A stretch of DNA of 27,237 nt from JAAYBY01 sp964654125 (GCA_964654125.1 CAZZGG010000027.1:1-27237), one strand, 5' to 3'. Positions 14,329-21,612 are shown, counted from the stretch's first letter. Made by a program: numbers and translations. The notes: generated by a model not told the origin, from the letters alone.

Positions 14329-14987
14329 GGCCTTCTAGTTATCAAACAGTCAAACAAACGGCCCGTATAGAAATTGAGGAGAAAAAGTCCCGTTTCATTG
14401 CCAGATGCGGGCCGATTGATTCTGAGCAGGCCGCCCAGGATTTCATCAATGCAGAAAAGATTAGATTTCCTGACGCCTCCCACCATGTCTACGCTTGGGT
14501 TACCGGGCAGGATTATCTTATGCAGCGCTTTTCCGACGACAGGGAGCCCCAGGGTACAGCCGGCCGGCCTGTTCTGGAAGTTTTGCTGGCCCAGCAACTG
14601 GAGCAGGTTATTGTTGTAGTCACCCGCTATTTTGGCGGCACCTTGCTGGGTACAGGCGGCCTGGTCCGGGCCTATGGCCTTGCTGCCAGCCTGGCTGTGG
14701 CTAAGGCAGAACCTGTGACCTGCCTACTCTGCCGGCGCTTTTTTGTAACTGCAGAATACAGCCAGCTGGAGCGGCTCAGGCGCGCTTTTGCCGCCCGCAG
14801 CTGGCTGGTTGGCCAGGTAGATTATGCCGTTGATGTGACAATTGAAGTGGCTGTTGCCCAGAGCCAGGTTGAACAATTGGAAAGAGTATGTGCCGATCTG
14901 ACAGGAGGTGGCGCTTTGCTGGAAGCAGGTGATTTATTTTATCAGCCCATGCCGCCGCCAGATCCTCCTCCAGCTCCAGGCAGCTGA
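14319..14987 (+). CDS. yigZ: YigZ/IMPACT family protein, probable ATT start
   Basis: A member of the YigZ/YvyE (IMPACT, UPF0029) family; bacterial members are small proteins of uncertain role, the eukaryotic one modulates GCN2. Sequence similarity to the family begins at SSYQTVKQTARIEIEEKKSR and includes DASHHVYAWV, QRFSDDREPQGTAGRP and VVTRYFGGTLLGTGGLVRAYG, all conserved. No ATG, GTG or TTG is available ahead of this N-terminus; the first ATG in frame (14520) would remove the first third of the domain. ATT at 14319 is eight bases after AAGGAG (14305-14310) and gives 222 residues, the family's usual size, so I take it as a rare start codon. It overlaps the NUDIX stop. The C-terminus ends in an unusual proline-rich tail, PMPPPDPPPAPGS. 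Confidence 0.83.
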   Translation: MKLRPSSYQTVKQTARIEIEEKKSRFIARCGPIDSEQAAQDFINAEKIRFPDASHHVYAWVTGQDYLMQRFSDDREPQGTAGRPVLEVLLAQQLEQVIVVVTRYFGGTLLGTGGLVRAYGLAASLAVAKAEPVTCLLCRRFFVTAEYSQLERLRRAFAARSWLVGQVDYAVDVTIEVAVAQSQVEQLERVCADLTGGGALLEAGDLFYQPMPPPDPPPAPGS

Positions 14988-15018
14988 TAAAGCAAGTATC
15001 TATTAAGGAGGATTATAT

Positions 15019-15756
15019 ATGGCAGGACATTCCAAATGGAATAATATAAAAAGAAAAAAAGGGGCGGCAGATGCCCAGCGGGCCAAGATCTTTACAAAAA
15101 TCGGGCGCGAGATTCAAGTGGCGGTCAAATCAGGTGGCCCCGACCCTGAGACCAACAGCCGGCTCAAAGACGCCATCAGTAAGGCCAAGGCTGCCAATGT
15201 GCCCAATGATAATATTATGCGCAGCATCAGCAAGGCAGCCGGCACCGCAGATGGTGACAATTTTGAAGATATCCTCTATGAAGGCTATGGGCCGGGCGGG
15301 ATTGCCGTCATGGTCAAGACTTTGACGGAAAATCGCAACAGGACAGCCGGTGACCTGCGCCATATTTTTGACAAATACGGCGGTAACCTGGGGACAAATG
15401 GTTGTGTCTCTTTTCTCTTTGAAGATAAGGGCATTCTCATCCTGAACAAGGAAGATGCAGCTGATGAAGAGACCACCATGCTGGATGCCCTGGAAGCCGG
15501 GGCTGAAGATATGTCCGATGAAGGTGAAGTCTTTGAGATAAGCACTTCAGCCCAGGATTACAGTGCTGTGCTGGCAGCATTGGAAGCCAAGAACTACAGT
15601 TTTCTGGATGTTTCCTGTGGCCCGGTGCCGCTCAACTGGACCAGGGCGGAGGATGCGGACCAGGCCCTGAAACTGGAAAAAATGATTGACCTGTTGGAAG
15701 AGCACGATGATGTGCAGGAGGTCTACCATAACTGGGAACGGGAAGAAGAAGAATAA
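15019..15756 (+). CDS. yebC: YebC/PmpR family protein
   Basis: A 245-residue YebC/PmpR (TACO1-like) protein. Family members have been described as DNA-binding regulators and, more recently, as translation factors that help ribosomes through proline stretches. It starts with the family hallmark MAGHSKWNNIKRKKGAADAQ and keeps FTKIGREIQVAVKSGG and ALEKAKAANVPNDNI-like segments, followed by the acidic C-terminal domains. ATG 15019 follows AAGGAGG at good spacing. It stands 31 bp after yigZ and overlaps the start of the next gene. Which of the two roles applies cannot be decided from sequence. Confidence 0.95.
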   Translation: MAGHSKWNNIKRKKGAADAQRAKIFTKIGREIQVAVKSGGPDPETNSRLKDAISKAKAANVPNDNIMRSISKAAGTADGDNFEDILYEGYGPGGIAVMVKTLTENRNRTAGDLRHIFDKYGGNLGTNGCVSFLFEDKGILILNKEDAADEETTMLDALEAGAEDMSDEGEVFEISTSAQDYSAVLAALEAKNYSFLDVSCGPVPLNWTRAEDADQALKLEKMIDLLEEHDDVQEVYHNWEREEEE

Positions 15757-16765
15757 GGGCCAGCCGGTCTGGTCAGGCCTGCGCGGTGAGTGGCAAAGAA
15801 GGCGCGACCAGGAAAAAAACGCCTCTTTCCGTCCGCTGGGCCGCTTGGCTGAAGCTGTCAGCAAGGTCCCGGTCAGTGAAAAATCAGCTGACGAGATCCG
15901 GCATGAGCTCAGCGAAATCGGCGTGATCGCCTTTGTCGGCCCCAGCGGTACCGGCAAGAGCACCCATGCCCTGCGTATTGCTGCCAAGTACCAGATAGCC
16001 CACATCATTGATGATGGCCTTTTGATTCACGGCAGCCGCATCCTGGCTGGCTCCTCAGCCAAAAGAGCACCCTCCAAGATGGAATCGGTCCGTCTGGCCA
16101 TCTTTGCCGATGAAACAAGGGCGGCTGTCATGCGCCGGGCTCTTTTGGCCAACAAACCGGCCACCTTGATGATCCTGGGCACTTCCGATGCCATGCTGAC
16201 CAGGATTTGTCAAAACCTCTGGCTCAACCAGCCGGCTATGCTGATCCAGATTGAAGATGTCAGCAGTGAAGAGGAAATGCGCCTGGCCAGGCAGGTGCGC
16301 CTGACCCAGGGCAAACACACCATCCCTGTACCCAGCATGGAAATAAAACACGAGTTTTCCGGCACCTTTGTCGATCCGCTGGCCCGCCTGATCAAAAAGC
16401 GCGAACGCAGTCAGACTAGTCAAGATAGTGACAGGACAGTGGTGCGGCCAACCTTTTCTGCCCTGGGCAGTTATTCCATGTCTGACGAAGCCATGCGCAT
16501 GATGATTGAATTGATCCTGGCCCAGATAGAAGGAGTGGCCAGCCTCAACCATTTTTCAGTGCGGACTGAAGTATATGGAGTGGTCCTGGACCTGGAACTT
16601 GTTTTGATCTATGGCTATAATGCACCGGCTGTCATGCAGCAGGTCCAGGCCTTGGTCAGCAGCAAAGTGGAAGAATACACTGCTATCAATGTTTTGGCAG
16701 TTAATGTTAAGGCCCAGCGGGTTGTTGAGCAAAAGACAGCCCAGTTAAGAAAGATTACCAGTTGA
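15707..16765 (+). CDS. P-loop ATPase fused to an Asp23/Gls24-like domain
   Basis: This gene joins a nucleotide-binding domain to a domain resembling Asp23/Gls24 envelope-stress proteins. The Walker A motif GPSGTGKST lies at about residues 78-86, followed by HIIDDGLLIHGSRILAG, suggesting a kinase-like or regulatory P-loop fold. The C-terminal 100 residues (from about 250, SMSDEAMRMMIELILAQIEG to the end) have the Asp23 pattern, including VRTEVYGVVLDLELVLIYG and a final VNVKAQRV strand. The start is uncertain: ATG 15707 (or 15710) has GGAAGAG a few bases upstream but overlaps yebC by 50 bp; the recognisable domain begins later. The stop overlaps the next gene as TGATG. Function is not established; ATP binding is the only activity I would predict. 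Confidence 0.8.
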   Translation: MMCRRSTITGNGKKKNKGQPVWSGLRGEWQRRRDQEKNASFRPLGRLAEAVSKVPVSEKSADEIRHELSEIGVIAFVGPSGTGKSTHALRIAAKYQIAHIIDDGLLIHGSRILAGSSAKRAPSKMESVRLAIFADETRAAVMRRALLANKPATLMILGTSDAMLTRICQNLWLNQPAMLIQIEDVSSEEEMRLARQVRLTQGKHTIPVPSMEIKHEFSGTFVDPLARLIKKRERSQTSQDSDRTVVRPTFSALGSYSMSDEAMRMMIELILAQIEGVASLNHFSVRTEVYGVVLDLELVLIYGYNAPAVMQQVQALVSSKVEEYTAINVLAVNVKAQRVVEQKTAQLRKITS

Positions 16766-17514
16766 TGAAAGAAAAAATTTACACTATCCCAGTCAATGAT
16801 GCATTCGCCAATCCGGCTGTCTGCCCCTTGTGCAGCCTGGAAGATAACTTGAATGAGAGTCTGCTTGAATACTATCTGGGCCCCTCCCTGATGGAGTCAG
16901 ATGTGCGCCAGACCACCAACAAGGACGGTTTTTGCCGGGAGCACTTAAACCAGCTTTATAAGAAGGAAATGAACCGGTTAGGGCTTGGCCTCATGCTGCA
17001 CACCCATCTGCTCGACCTGCAAAGTGAGCTCTATCCCCTGTTTGACCAATGCAGCCAGCTGGAAAAGAAGGGTCTTTTCAGTGGGCGTAAAAACGACTAC
17101 CGCCAGATCTTGAATGAAGCTGCCGCCCAGCTGGAAAAAAGGACTGGCAGCTGCGTTATCTGCAGCCGGATCCAGCAGACCAAGGACCGTTATCTGGATG
17201 TGATCTTCCATGAATATGTGCATAATCCTCAATTCCGCCAGCAGTTTTTGCTGGTACAAGGTTTTTGCCTGCCCCACCTGGCCGTTTTACTGAAAGGTGC
17301 TGCCCGTCATCTCAATCAGCGCCAGGCTGAAGCTTTTATCAAGGATCTGGTCAGTCTGGAAAAGAATAATGTGCAGGTCTTGTGTGATGATGTGGAATGG
17401 TTCACCTTGAAGTTTGACCATAAGAACCATGGTAAGGACTGGAAGAACAGTAAAGATGCCCTGCCCCGCTGCATCAGCCGTTTAAGAGGCGGCAGCCGGC
17501 CGGATGGCCGCTGA
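16765..17514 (+). CDS. Tandem CxxC/CxxH protein, probably DUF6062
   Basis: A 249-residue soluble protein that I believe belongs to the Bacillota family DUF6062 (unknown function). It contains two copies of the same putative metal site: C20-x2-C23, then C57-x2-H60 (FCREH); and C130-x2-C133 (CVIC), then C168-x2-H171 (FCLPH). Spacing between the pairs is nearly equal in both halves (34 and 35), which suggests a duplicated zinc-binding unit within a helical protein. ATG 16765 shares bases with the stop of the preceding ATPase/Asp23 gene (TGATG), so the two are probably translated together. No signal peptide or membrane segment is visible. Zinc binding is inferred from the spacing; a role linked to the upstream P-loop protein is a guess from coupling. 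Confidence 0.78.
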   Translation: MKEKIYTIPVNDAFANPAVCPLCSLEDNLNESLLEYYLGPSLMESDVRQTTNKDGFCREHLNQLYKKEMNRLGLGLMLHTHLLDLQSELYPLFDQCSQLEKKGLFSGRKNDYRQILNEAAAQLEKRTGSCVICSRIQQTKDRYLDVIFHEYVHNPQFRQQFLLVQGFCLPHLAVLLKGAARHLNQRQAEAFIKDLVSLEKNNVQVLCDDVEWFTLKFDHKNHGKDWKNSKDALPRCISRLRGGSRPDGR

Positions 17515-17526
17515 GCGGGAGCTTTT

Positions 17527-17988
17527 ATGTGGCATGATCATGAGGCGGACAAATCCGCAGCCAAGAGTTCATCGGACAAAAAGTCACCCGCAGCCTTCAG
17601 CCTGCTCCTGCCCCAGACGAAAACTTTGCAGTCAAAGGAAGGGCAGGGCGATACAGTTGTTGTCCTGCGTTCCAAGCTCCTGGGTGACGCCACGATTAGC
17701 CAGGAACTGGGCCAGGCCCTGCTCAACACTTTTATCAGGACAACTGCCGGCAGCCCGGTCCTGCCCCAATCACTGCTGCTTTATGGCAGTGCTGTTTTAT
17801 TGGCAGCTCCGGACAGTCCCCTGCTGGAGGTCCTGCAAGGCATGGCCAAAAGGGGCTGTGCGATTCTGGTCTGCCGCACCAGTGCGGCCAGTCTTTTAGC
17901 CGGAGTTGACATATCTGTCGGCCGCCTGACTGACTGGCTGGAATTTGGTGAAATAATTCAAAAGGCTGGCAAAGTTCTGTGGCCTTAA
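17527..17988 (+). CDS. YedF-like DsrE-domain protein, shortened
   Basis: The 153-residue product matches the C-terminal DsrE-like half of YedF, a protein linked to selenium metabolism: VVVLRSKLLGDATISQELGQ, SLLLYGSAVLLA and the closing VGRLTDWLEFGEIIQKAGKV pattern. YedF normally also has an N-terminal TusA domain with a sulfur-carrying Cys; here the first 40 residues are Ser/Lys-rich and not TusA-like. In the DsrE active-site region, where YedF has a CGTC-type pair, this protein has CRTS, so only one Cys remains. It may be a non-canonical sulfur- or selenium-handling protein or a degenerate relative. ATG 17527 lies four bases after GGGAGC, 12 bp after the upstream gene. Confidence 0.72.
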   Translation: MWHDHEADKSAAKSSSDKKSPAAFSLLLPQTKTLQSKEGQGDTVVVLRSKLLGDATISQELGQALLNTFIRTTAGSPVLPQSLLLYGSAVLLAAPDSPLLEVLQGMAKRGCAILVCRTSAASLLAGVDISVGRLTDWLEFGEIIQKAGKVLWP

Positions 17989-18006
17989 CAAAGACAGGAG
18001 CTGAGC

Positions 18007-18555
18007 ATGATAAATATCTGGCATGACATTAATCCAGCCCGGATTAAACCAGACGAATTTGTCGCCGTAATTGAAATTCCCAAGGGCGGTAAACAAAAAT
18101 ACGAGCTGGACAAGGCAACTGGTCTACTGCGCCTAGACAGGATCTTGTACACTTCCATGCAGTATCCGGCCAATTACGGCTTTATCCCCCTGACTATCAC
18201 AGATGACAATGATCCTTTGGATGTGCTGGTGCTTTGTTCAGAGCCGCTTCAGCCCATGTGCCTGGTCAAGTGTTATCCGATTGGTATCTTCACCATGACA
18301 GATGATGAAAAGCTGGACGAGAAAATCATTGCTATTCCCTTCGAAGATCCCCAGATGAACCAGTGGCGGGAAATAGATGACCTGCCCCGGCATATTTATC
18401 TGGAGATCCAACATTTTTTCACAGTCTATAAGGCCCTAGAGCACAAGGAAACCAGCCTGCAGGGCCGACAAAACAGTAGCACAGCCCGCCAGGTCATAGC
18501 TAAGTGCCTGGCCATGTATCAAGCACGGTTTGGCCAGCAAGAGGAGCTAGTCTAG
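18007..18555 (+). CDS. ppa: Inorganic pyrophosphatase, family I
   Basis: A soluble Mg-dependent inorganic pyrophosphatase that hydrolyses PPi and so drives biosynthesis forward. The 182-residue protein carries the full family I active site: E23, K31, E33, R45, Y57 in NYGFIP, the metal-binding D67, D69 and D72 of DDNDPLDVLV, and D99, D104 and K106 in MTDDEKLDEK. ATG 18007 follows an AGGAG site. It is the last gene of the yebC-led row, 18 bp after the YedF-like gene, and its 3' end overlaps the convergent DUF438 gene by nine bases; no terminator is visible. Confidence 0.96.
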   Translation: MINIWHDINPARIKPDEFVAVIEIPKGGKQKYELDKATGLLRLDRILYTSMQYPANYGFIPLTITDDNDPLDVLVLCSEPLQPMCLVKCYPIGIFTMTDDEKLDEKIIAIPFEDPQMNQWREIDDLPRHIYLEIQHFFTVYKALEHKETSLQGRQNSSTARQVIAKCLAMYQARFGQQEELV

Positions 18556-19022
18556 GAGTCTTTTTTCACCTGTAATAGCCTGGAGCGGGGCAATGTCCTG
18601 GCTCACCTCCAAGGTGCCCAGGAAGCTATTGTCAGCTGAGCGGACTGCAAAATAGCGGATNNNNNNNNNNNNNNNNNNNNNNNNNNNNNNNNNNNNNNNN
18701 NNNNNNNNNNNNNNNNNNNNNNNNNNNNNNNNNNNNNNNNNNNNNNNNNNNNNNNNNNNNCCGGGTCAGCCTGGCTGTGAATCTCCTCAATAGAGCCCTT
18801 GAATAGATCGGCATGGACATCACAGAGGCGCTGGATCTCTGTCACAGGTAATCCTTCTTGGACTAGCTCTTGTTCTAGCTGGGAGATCTCTTCGACTGAG
18901 ACTGTGCTGAAATGGCGGGCGAATTCATCGCGCACATCGGCGACCGATTTACCATCATGCAGCTGCTTGATCAATGATTTCATCACACTGCGCCTTTGCT
19001 CTTTGATACTATTGTCACTCAC
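18547..19022 (-). CDS. DUF438 regulator, interrupted by assembly gap
   Basis: Both ends of one gene are visible around the gap at 18661-18760. On the right, 87 residues from GTG 19022 match the N-terminal DUF438 domain, with SLIKQLHDGKSVADVRDEF, EEISQLEQELVQEG and EIQRLCDVHADLFKGSIEEI. On the left, in a different frame, 38 residues (IRYFAVRSADNSFLGTLEVS, then ALQAITG-like segment and GEKRLLD) match the C-terminal PAS domain of the same family and end at TAG 18549-18547. GTG 19022 is preferred to ATG 19037 because GGAGG falls on the latter. Family proteins of this type have DUF438, a hemerythrin-like domain and PAS over about 400 residues or more, so the hidden part should contain the di-iron domain. 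It is likely a redox or oxygen/NO sensor. Confidence 0.85.
18661..18760. other. Run of 100 N: scaffold gap
   Basis: Exactly 100 unknown bases, the conventional placeholder for a gap of unknown size. The flanks are the two ends of one DUF438 gene but in different frames, so the true gap is not 100 bp. From a protein of about 410 residues, with 376 bases visible, the missing DNA should be roughly 0.8-0.9 kb. Confidence 0.97.
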
Positions 19023-19116
19023 AAAAATTACCTCCATTAAAACAGATGTTTGTTTAAGCTTAGCAGCTATTCACCAGTCAGACCGTCACGCAGGTTCTCA
19101 TCCAGCCAGGCCAGAC

Positions 19117-19146
19117 AAAAAAAGAGCCGCAGTCAACTGCGGCTCT
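19117..19146 (-). terminator. Rho-independent terminator of uraA
   Basis: A perfect 10-bp stem AGAGCCGCAG / CTGCGGCTCT (19123-19132 with 19137-19146) closes a four-base loop. On the minus strand it is followed by seven T, so it ends transcription from uraA, 27 bases after that stop codon. Confidence 0.93.
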
Positions 19147-19172
19147 TAACCTAGCAAAGCAAGTTAAGCTGC

Positions 19173-20552
19173 TTATGCTTTTTTGCTCTGCTTATTTTCG
19201 GGCAGGATCAGGTTAAGGATGATGCCGGCCAGGGCTGCCAGGGCCATACCGGAAATACTGGTCAGCTCTGTGATCTGGAAAGCTGCCCCGCCCAGACCTA
19301 AGACCAGCATGACAGCTGCAATAATAACATTTCTAGTCTGGTTAAAGTCAACTTTGGCTTCTGAAATGACCCGCAGGCCGTTAGATGCGATAAAACCAAA
19401 GAGGATTATACTGATTCCACCCATAACTGGTACAGGTATGGAACTGATCAGATCCTTGACTGGCTTGATTACAGAAAGCAGGATGGCTGTAAAGGCTGCA
19501 CCACCTGTTACATAAACAGAACCAACCCGGGTCAGGCCAACCACGCCGGTGTTTTCACCATAAGTGGTATTGGCCGGACCGCCGACCATACCAGCGACAA
19601 AGGTGGCAATACCGTCACCCATCAGGGTACGGTCCAGACCGGGATCCTGGAGGAAATCCTTATCACAGATCTGGCCCAGCACAGTGTGGTCACCAATATG
19701 CTCTGAGATGGTGACAAAGGCCAGAGGCAGCATAGCCAGGGTAGCGGTGAAATCTATACTGTAGAAAACAAAAGGTCCCTTATCCTGGACACTGCTGCCA
19801 AAAGGCAAGAGGATGCGAGGTAGTTCAATTATATTACCCTTGGCGATATCCTGGCCAATTGCGATAAGATTGCCAACCACAATTGTATCACCTGAGCGGT
19901 TGAATATAAGGTCAATGATGATGGCTGCCGCAAAACCAATTCCTATACCTGTAACAATCGGCACGATTTTGAAAAAACCTTTAGCATGCACAGCGATCAA
20001 GGCTGTGGTCAGCATGGCAATCAAGGCGATGGCCACACTTTGTGGATTCATCAGACCTTCCTGGCTGGGCAGCAAGCCAGCCATGTCGACGGCGGTGCCG
20101 GCCAAACCCAGGCCAATAACAGCAATCATGGGCCCGACGACGATCGGGGGCAGGATTTTATGGAGCCAGCTTTTCCCGACCACTTTTATGAGGAGGGCAA
20201 TTAACACATAGGCCAGGCCAACACCCATCAAAGCAGTGGCTGTTGCCGGCAGATTTTGGCCTTCAGCGAATTTTACATCAGTTGAACGGATCGACAAGGC
20301 AGCGATTATAGCTGTGATATAGGCAAAAGAACTGCCCAGATAAACAGGCACCCGGGCACCGGTGCAGATAATGTAGATGAATGTGCCGATTCCAGAAGTA
20401 AGCAGAGCAGTGTTGATCGGCAGGCCGGTTAAGATGGGCACCAGTACTGTTGCGCCAAACATGGCAAAGACGTGTTGGAAGCTTAAAATGATACCTTTTC
20501 CGAGACCTGGTTTTTCACGGATATCCATGATCAGATTGGAATTTTTCCCCAT
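19173..20552 (-). CDS. uraA: Uracil permease (NCS2 family)
   Basis: A 459-residue NCS2 nucleobase:cation symporter, most like uracil permease UraA/PyrP, importing uracil across the cytoplasmic membrane. It has about 13-14 membrane segments; conserved parts are GLGKGIILSFQHVFAMFGAT near the N-terminus, VYLGSSFAYI, AFVTISEHIGDHTVLG in the substrate region (with the Glu of SEHIGD) and GGPANTTYGENTGVVGLT (carrying NTxxGEN). ATG 20552 has AGGAGG nine bases upstream; the open frame upstream of this (to 20636) runs through the leader terminator and is not coding. A PyrR-type attenuator in the leader supports a pyrimidine, not xanthine, substrate. The gene ends at a strong terminator. Confidence 0.95.
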   Translation of the reverse strand: MGKNSNLIMDIREKPGLGKGIILSFQHVFAMFGATVLVPILTGLPINTALLTSGIGTFIYIICTGARVPVYLGSSFAYITAIIAALSIRSTDVKFAEGQNLPATATALMGVGLAYVLIALLIKVVGKSWLHKILPPIVVGPMIAVIGLGLAGTAVDMAGLLPSQEGLMNPQSVAIALIAMLTTALIAVHAKGFFKIVPIVTGIGIGFAAAIIIDLIFNRSGDTIVVGNLIAIGQDIAKGNIIELPRILLPFGSSVQDKGPFVFYSIDFTATLAMLPLAFVTISEHIGDHTVLGQICDKDFLQDPGLDRTLMGDGIATFVAGMVGGPANTTYGENTGVVGLTRVGSVYVTGGAAFTAILLSVIKPVKDLISSIPVPVMGGISIILFGFIASNGLRVISEAKVDFNQTRNVIIAAVMLVLGLGGAAFQITELTSISGMALAALAGIILNLILPENKQSKKA

Positions 20553-20573
20553 GCAGTGAGTCCTCCTCGCATT

Positions 20574-20610
20574 AAAAAGCCGCCTGTCACCTGAGTGTAC
20601 AAAAGCAGCC
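20574..20610 (-). terminator. Leader terminator of the uraA attenuator
   Basis: On the minus strand, GGCTGC (20610-20605) pairs with GCGGCT (20583-20578), and after a two-base bulge TTGT pairs with ACAG; a run of T follows (20578-20574). The hairpin ends just before the AGGAGG ribosome site of uraA. Its loop carries CTCAGG (20595-20590), complementary to the PyrR-type hairpin loop. Confidence 0.6.
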
Positions 20611-20662
20611 AACAATCGGAAACCTCCAACCAGCAATCCTGCCAGGTCAAAAGCGATATATC

Positions 20663-20697
20663 AGACTTTCTTGTCTCTCAGGACCAGTTTAAAGCCT
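20663..20697 (-). promoter_or_regulatory. PyrR-binding RNA hairpin in the uraA leader
   Basis: On the minus strand, AGGCUUU (20697-20691) pairs with AAAGUCU (20669-20663), then an asymmetric internal loop, then GUC-CUGAGA-GAC (20684-20673). The hexaloop CUGAGA fits the CnGnGA loop of PyrR-binding RNA, and the closing GUC/GAC stem plus CUUU/AAAG lower stem mirror the Bacillus pyr anti-antiterminator. PyrR with UMP would hold this fold and allow the downstream terminator. The pyrR gene itself is not in the window. Confidence 0.75.
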
Positions 20698-20707
20698 TAT
20701 TGCAGAT

Positions 20708-20737
20708 ACTGTACCACAAGAGCAGAATACTTGACAA
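20708..20737 (-). promoter_or_regulatory. Candidate promoter of uraA
   Basis: Minus-strand TTGTCA (20737-20732), an 18-base spacer and TACAGT (20713-20708). Transcription would start near 20701, a few bases before the PyrR-type hairpin, which supports the assignment. A related sequence lies upstream of the GNAT gene. Confidence 0.55.
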
Positions 20738-20763
20738 GCAGAATTTACTAGGCGTTAATTGGG

Positions 20764-20804
20764 CTAGTTTTCCCTGAGCTAAATGACTAGTTTTTCTCCC
20801 TGAG
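20764..20804. repeat. Imperfect direct repeats upstream of uraA
   Basis: CTAGTTTTCCCTGAG (20764-20778) and CTAGTTTTTCTCCCTGAG (20787-20804) are two near-copies, the second with three extra bases, spaced 23 bp start to start. They lie between the GNAT stop and the uraA promoter, about 65-105 bp upstream of the predicted uraA start. They may be a regulator site; function unknown. Confidence 0.5.
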
Positions 20805-20822
20805 ATATGCTCACCCCGTATT

Positions 20823-21560
20823 TCATTCCTCAAGAATATAGGCCAGACCATATACTTTGTAGCCAATCGATTGGGCAAGTTTTATAGAAGCAGTGTTGTC
20901 TGCCTGACATTCCCACTGTGGACAAACTCCATTTTCTATTAAGTGATGCGTAGCCAATGCAGCTGTGGACTTGGCATAGCCCTTTCTTCTTGCCTCTTTT
21001 AACGTTTTAGTACCTGTATGCTGAATTTCCTCTGCCATATAGGGCATATCCGGTGCATCACTAAGGGATACCAATCTGTCGTTAAGGATATATCCTGCAA
21101 AATATTCCTTAGCAGATTTTTCGATGAAGTATTCGTATAGCCAGTCATGATTTGCCCTGGGATTAGTCGCACGAAAGAATGCTTCGTAAAGAGGATAATC
21201 TGCCGCATGCAAAATTTTAGCAGATCCATATTGTAAAACAAGTTCCTCACTAAAGATCATGAGTTGGAGCTTTTTCATTTTATATTTTAAGGTCACTGCA
21301 GCAATGATTTGAGATAGATTATCTTCCTTTAGCGTACCAATAAATTCTTTGTGTTTGGGAGAGTACGACACAATACACAAGTCCTCTTTAACAAGCACAA
21401 ATAATGTGTATTTACAGCCGAAACCTTTTAGCTTCAGATCGCGCTCAGTAGCACAGACGAAATGGATACCGGGCTCAGCTTCTAAAATATTTAGCCCACA
21501 AAAATTAGAATAGTACTGGTTTGTAATCTTCTTAATTAGATCCGAAGTCAGTTTGCGCAT
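20823..21560 (-). CDS. GNAT-family acetyltransferase, AT-rich
   Basis: A 245-residue protein whose C-terminal half is a GNAT acetyltransferase domain: EARRKGYAKSTAALATHHL is motif A with the acetyl-CoA pyrophosphate loop RRKGYA, and ADNTASIKLAQSIGYK is motif B. The N-terminal half, with FCGLNILEAEPGIHFVCATE, is not a domain I can name, though GNAT proteins with such an extension occur in clostridia. ATG 21560 follows AGAGGG by six bases; the open frame farther upstream lacks a ribosome site. The gene is visibly more AT-rich than its neighbours and has promoter-like repeat copies on both sides (20708-20743 and 21613-21648), which hints at recent acquisition. The acyl acceptor is unknown. Confidence 0.82.
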   Translation of the reverse strand: MRKLTSDLIKKITNQYYSNFCGLNILEAEPGIHFVCATERDLKLKGFGCKYTLFVLVKEDLCIVSYSPKHKEFIGTLKEDNLSQIIAAVTLKYKMKKLQLMIFSEELVLQYGSAKILHAADYPLYEAFFRATNPRANHDWLYEYFIEKSAKEYFAGYILNDRLVSLSDAPDMPYMAEEIQHTGTKTLKEARRKGYAKSTAALATHHLIENGVCPQWECQADNTASIKLAQSIGYKVYGLAYILEE

Positions 21561-21612
21561 ATTATTCCCTCTAATTGCGGCCCAAAATAGCGGTGCTAGC
21601 CACTCATATGTG

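Noticed and set aside
17504..17899. 131-codon open frame on the plus strand
   Set aside because: Overlaps the YedF-like gene in another frame; the YedF frame has the ribosome site and DsrE similarity, this one is Cys/Arg/Pro-rich noise.
20553..20636. Upstream extension of uraA by 28 codons
   Set aside because: It runs through the leader terminator; ATG 20552 has a proper AGGAGG site and matches the family N-terminus.
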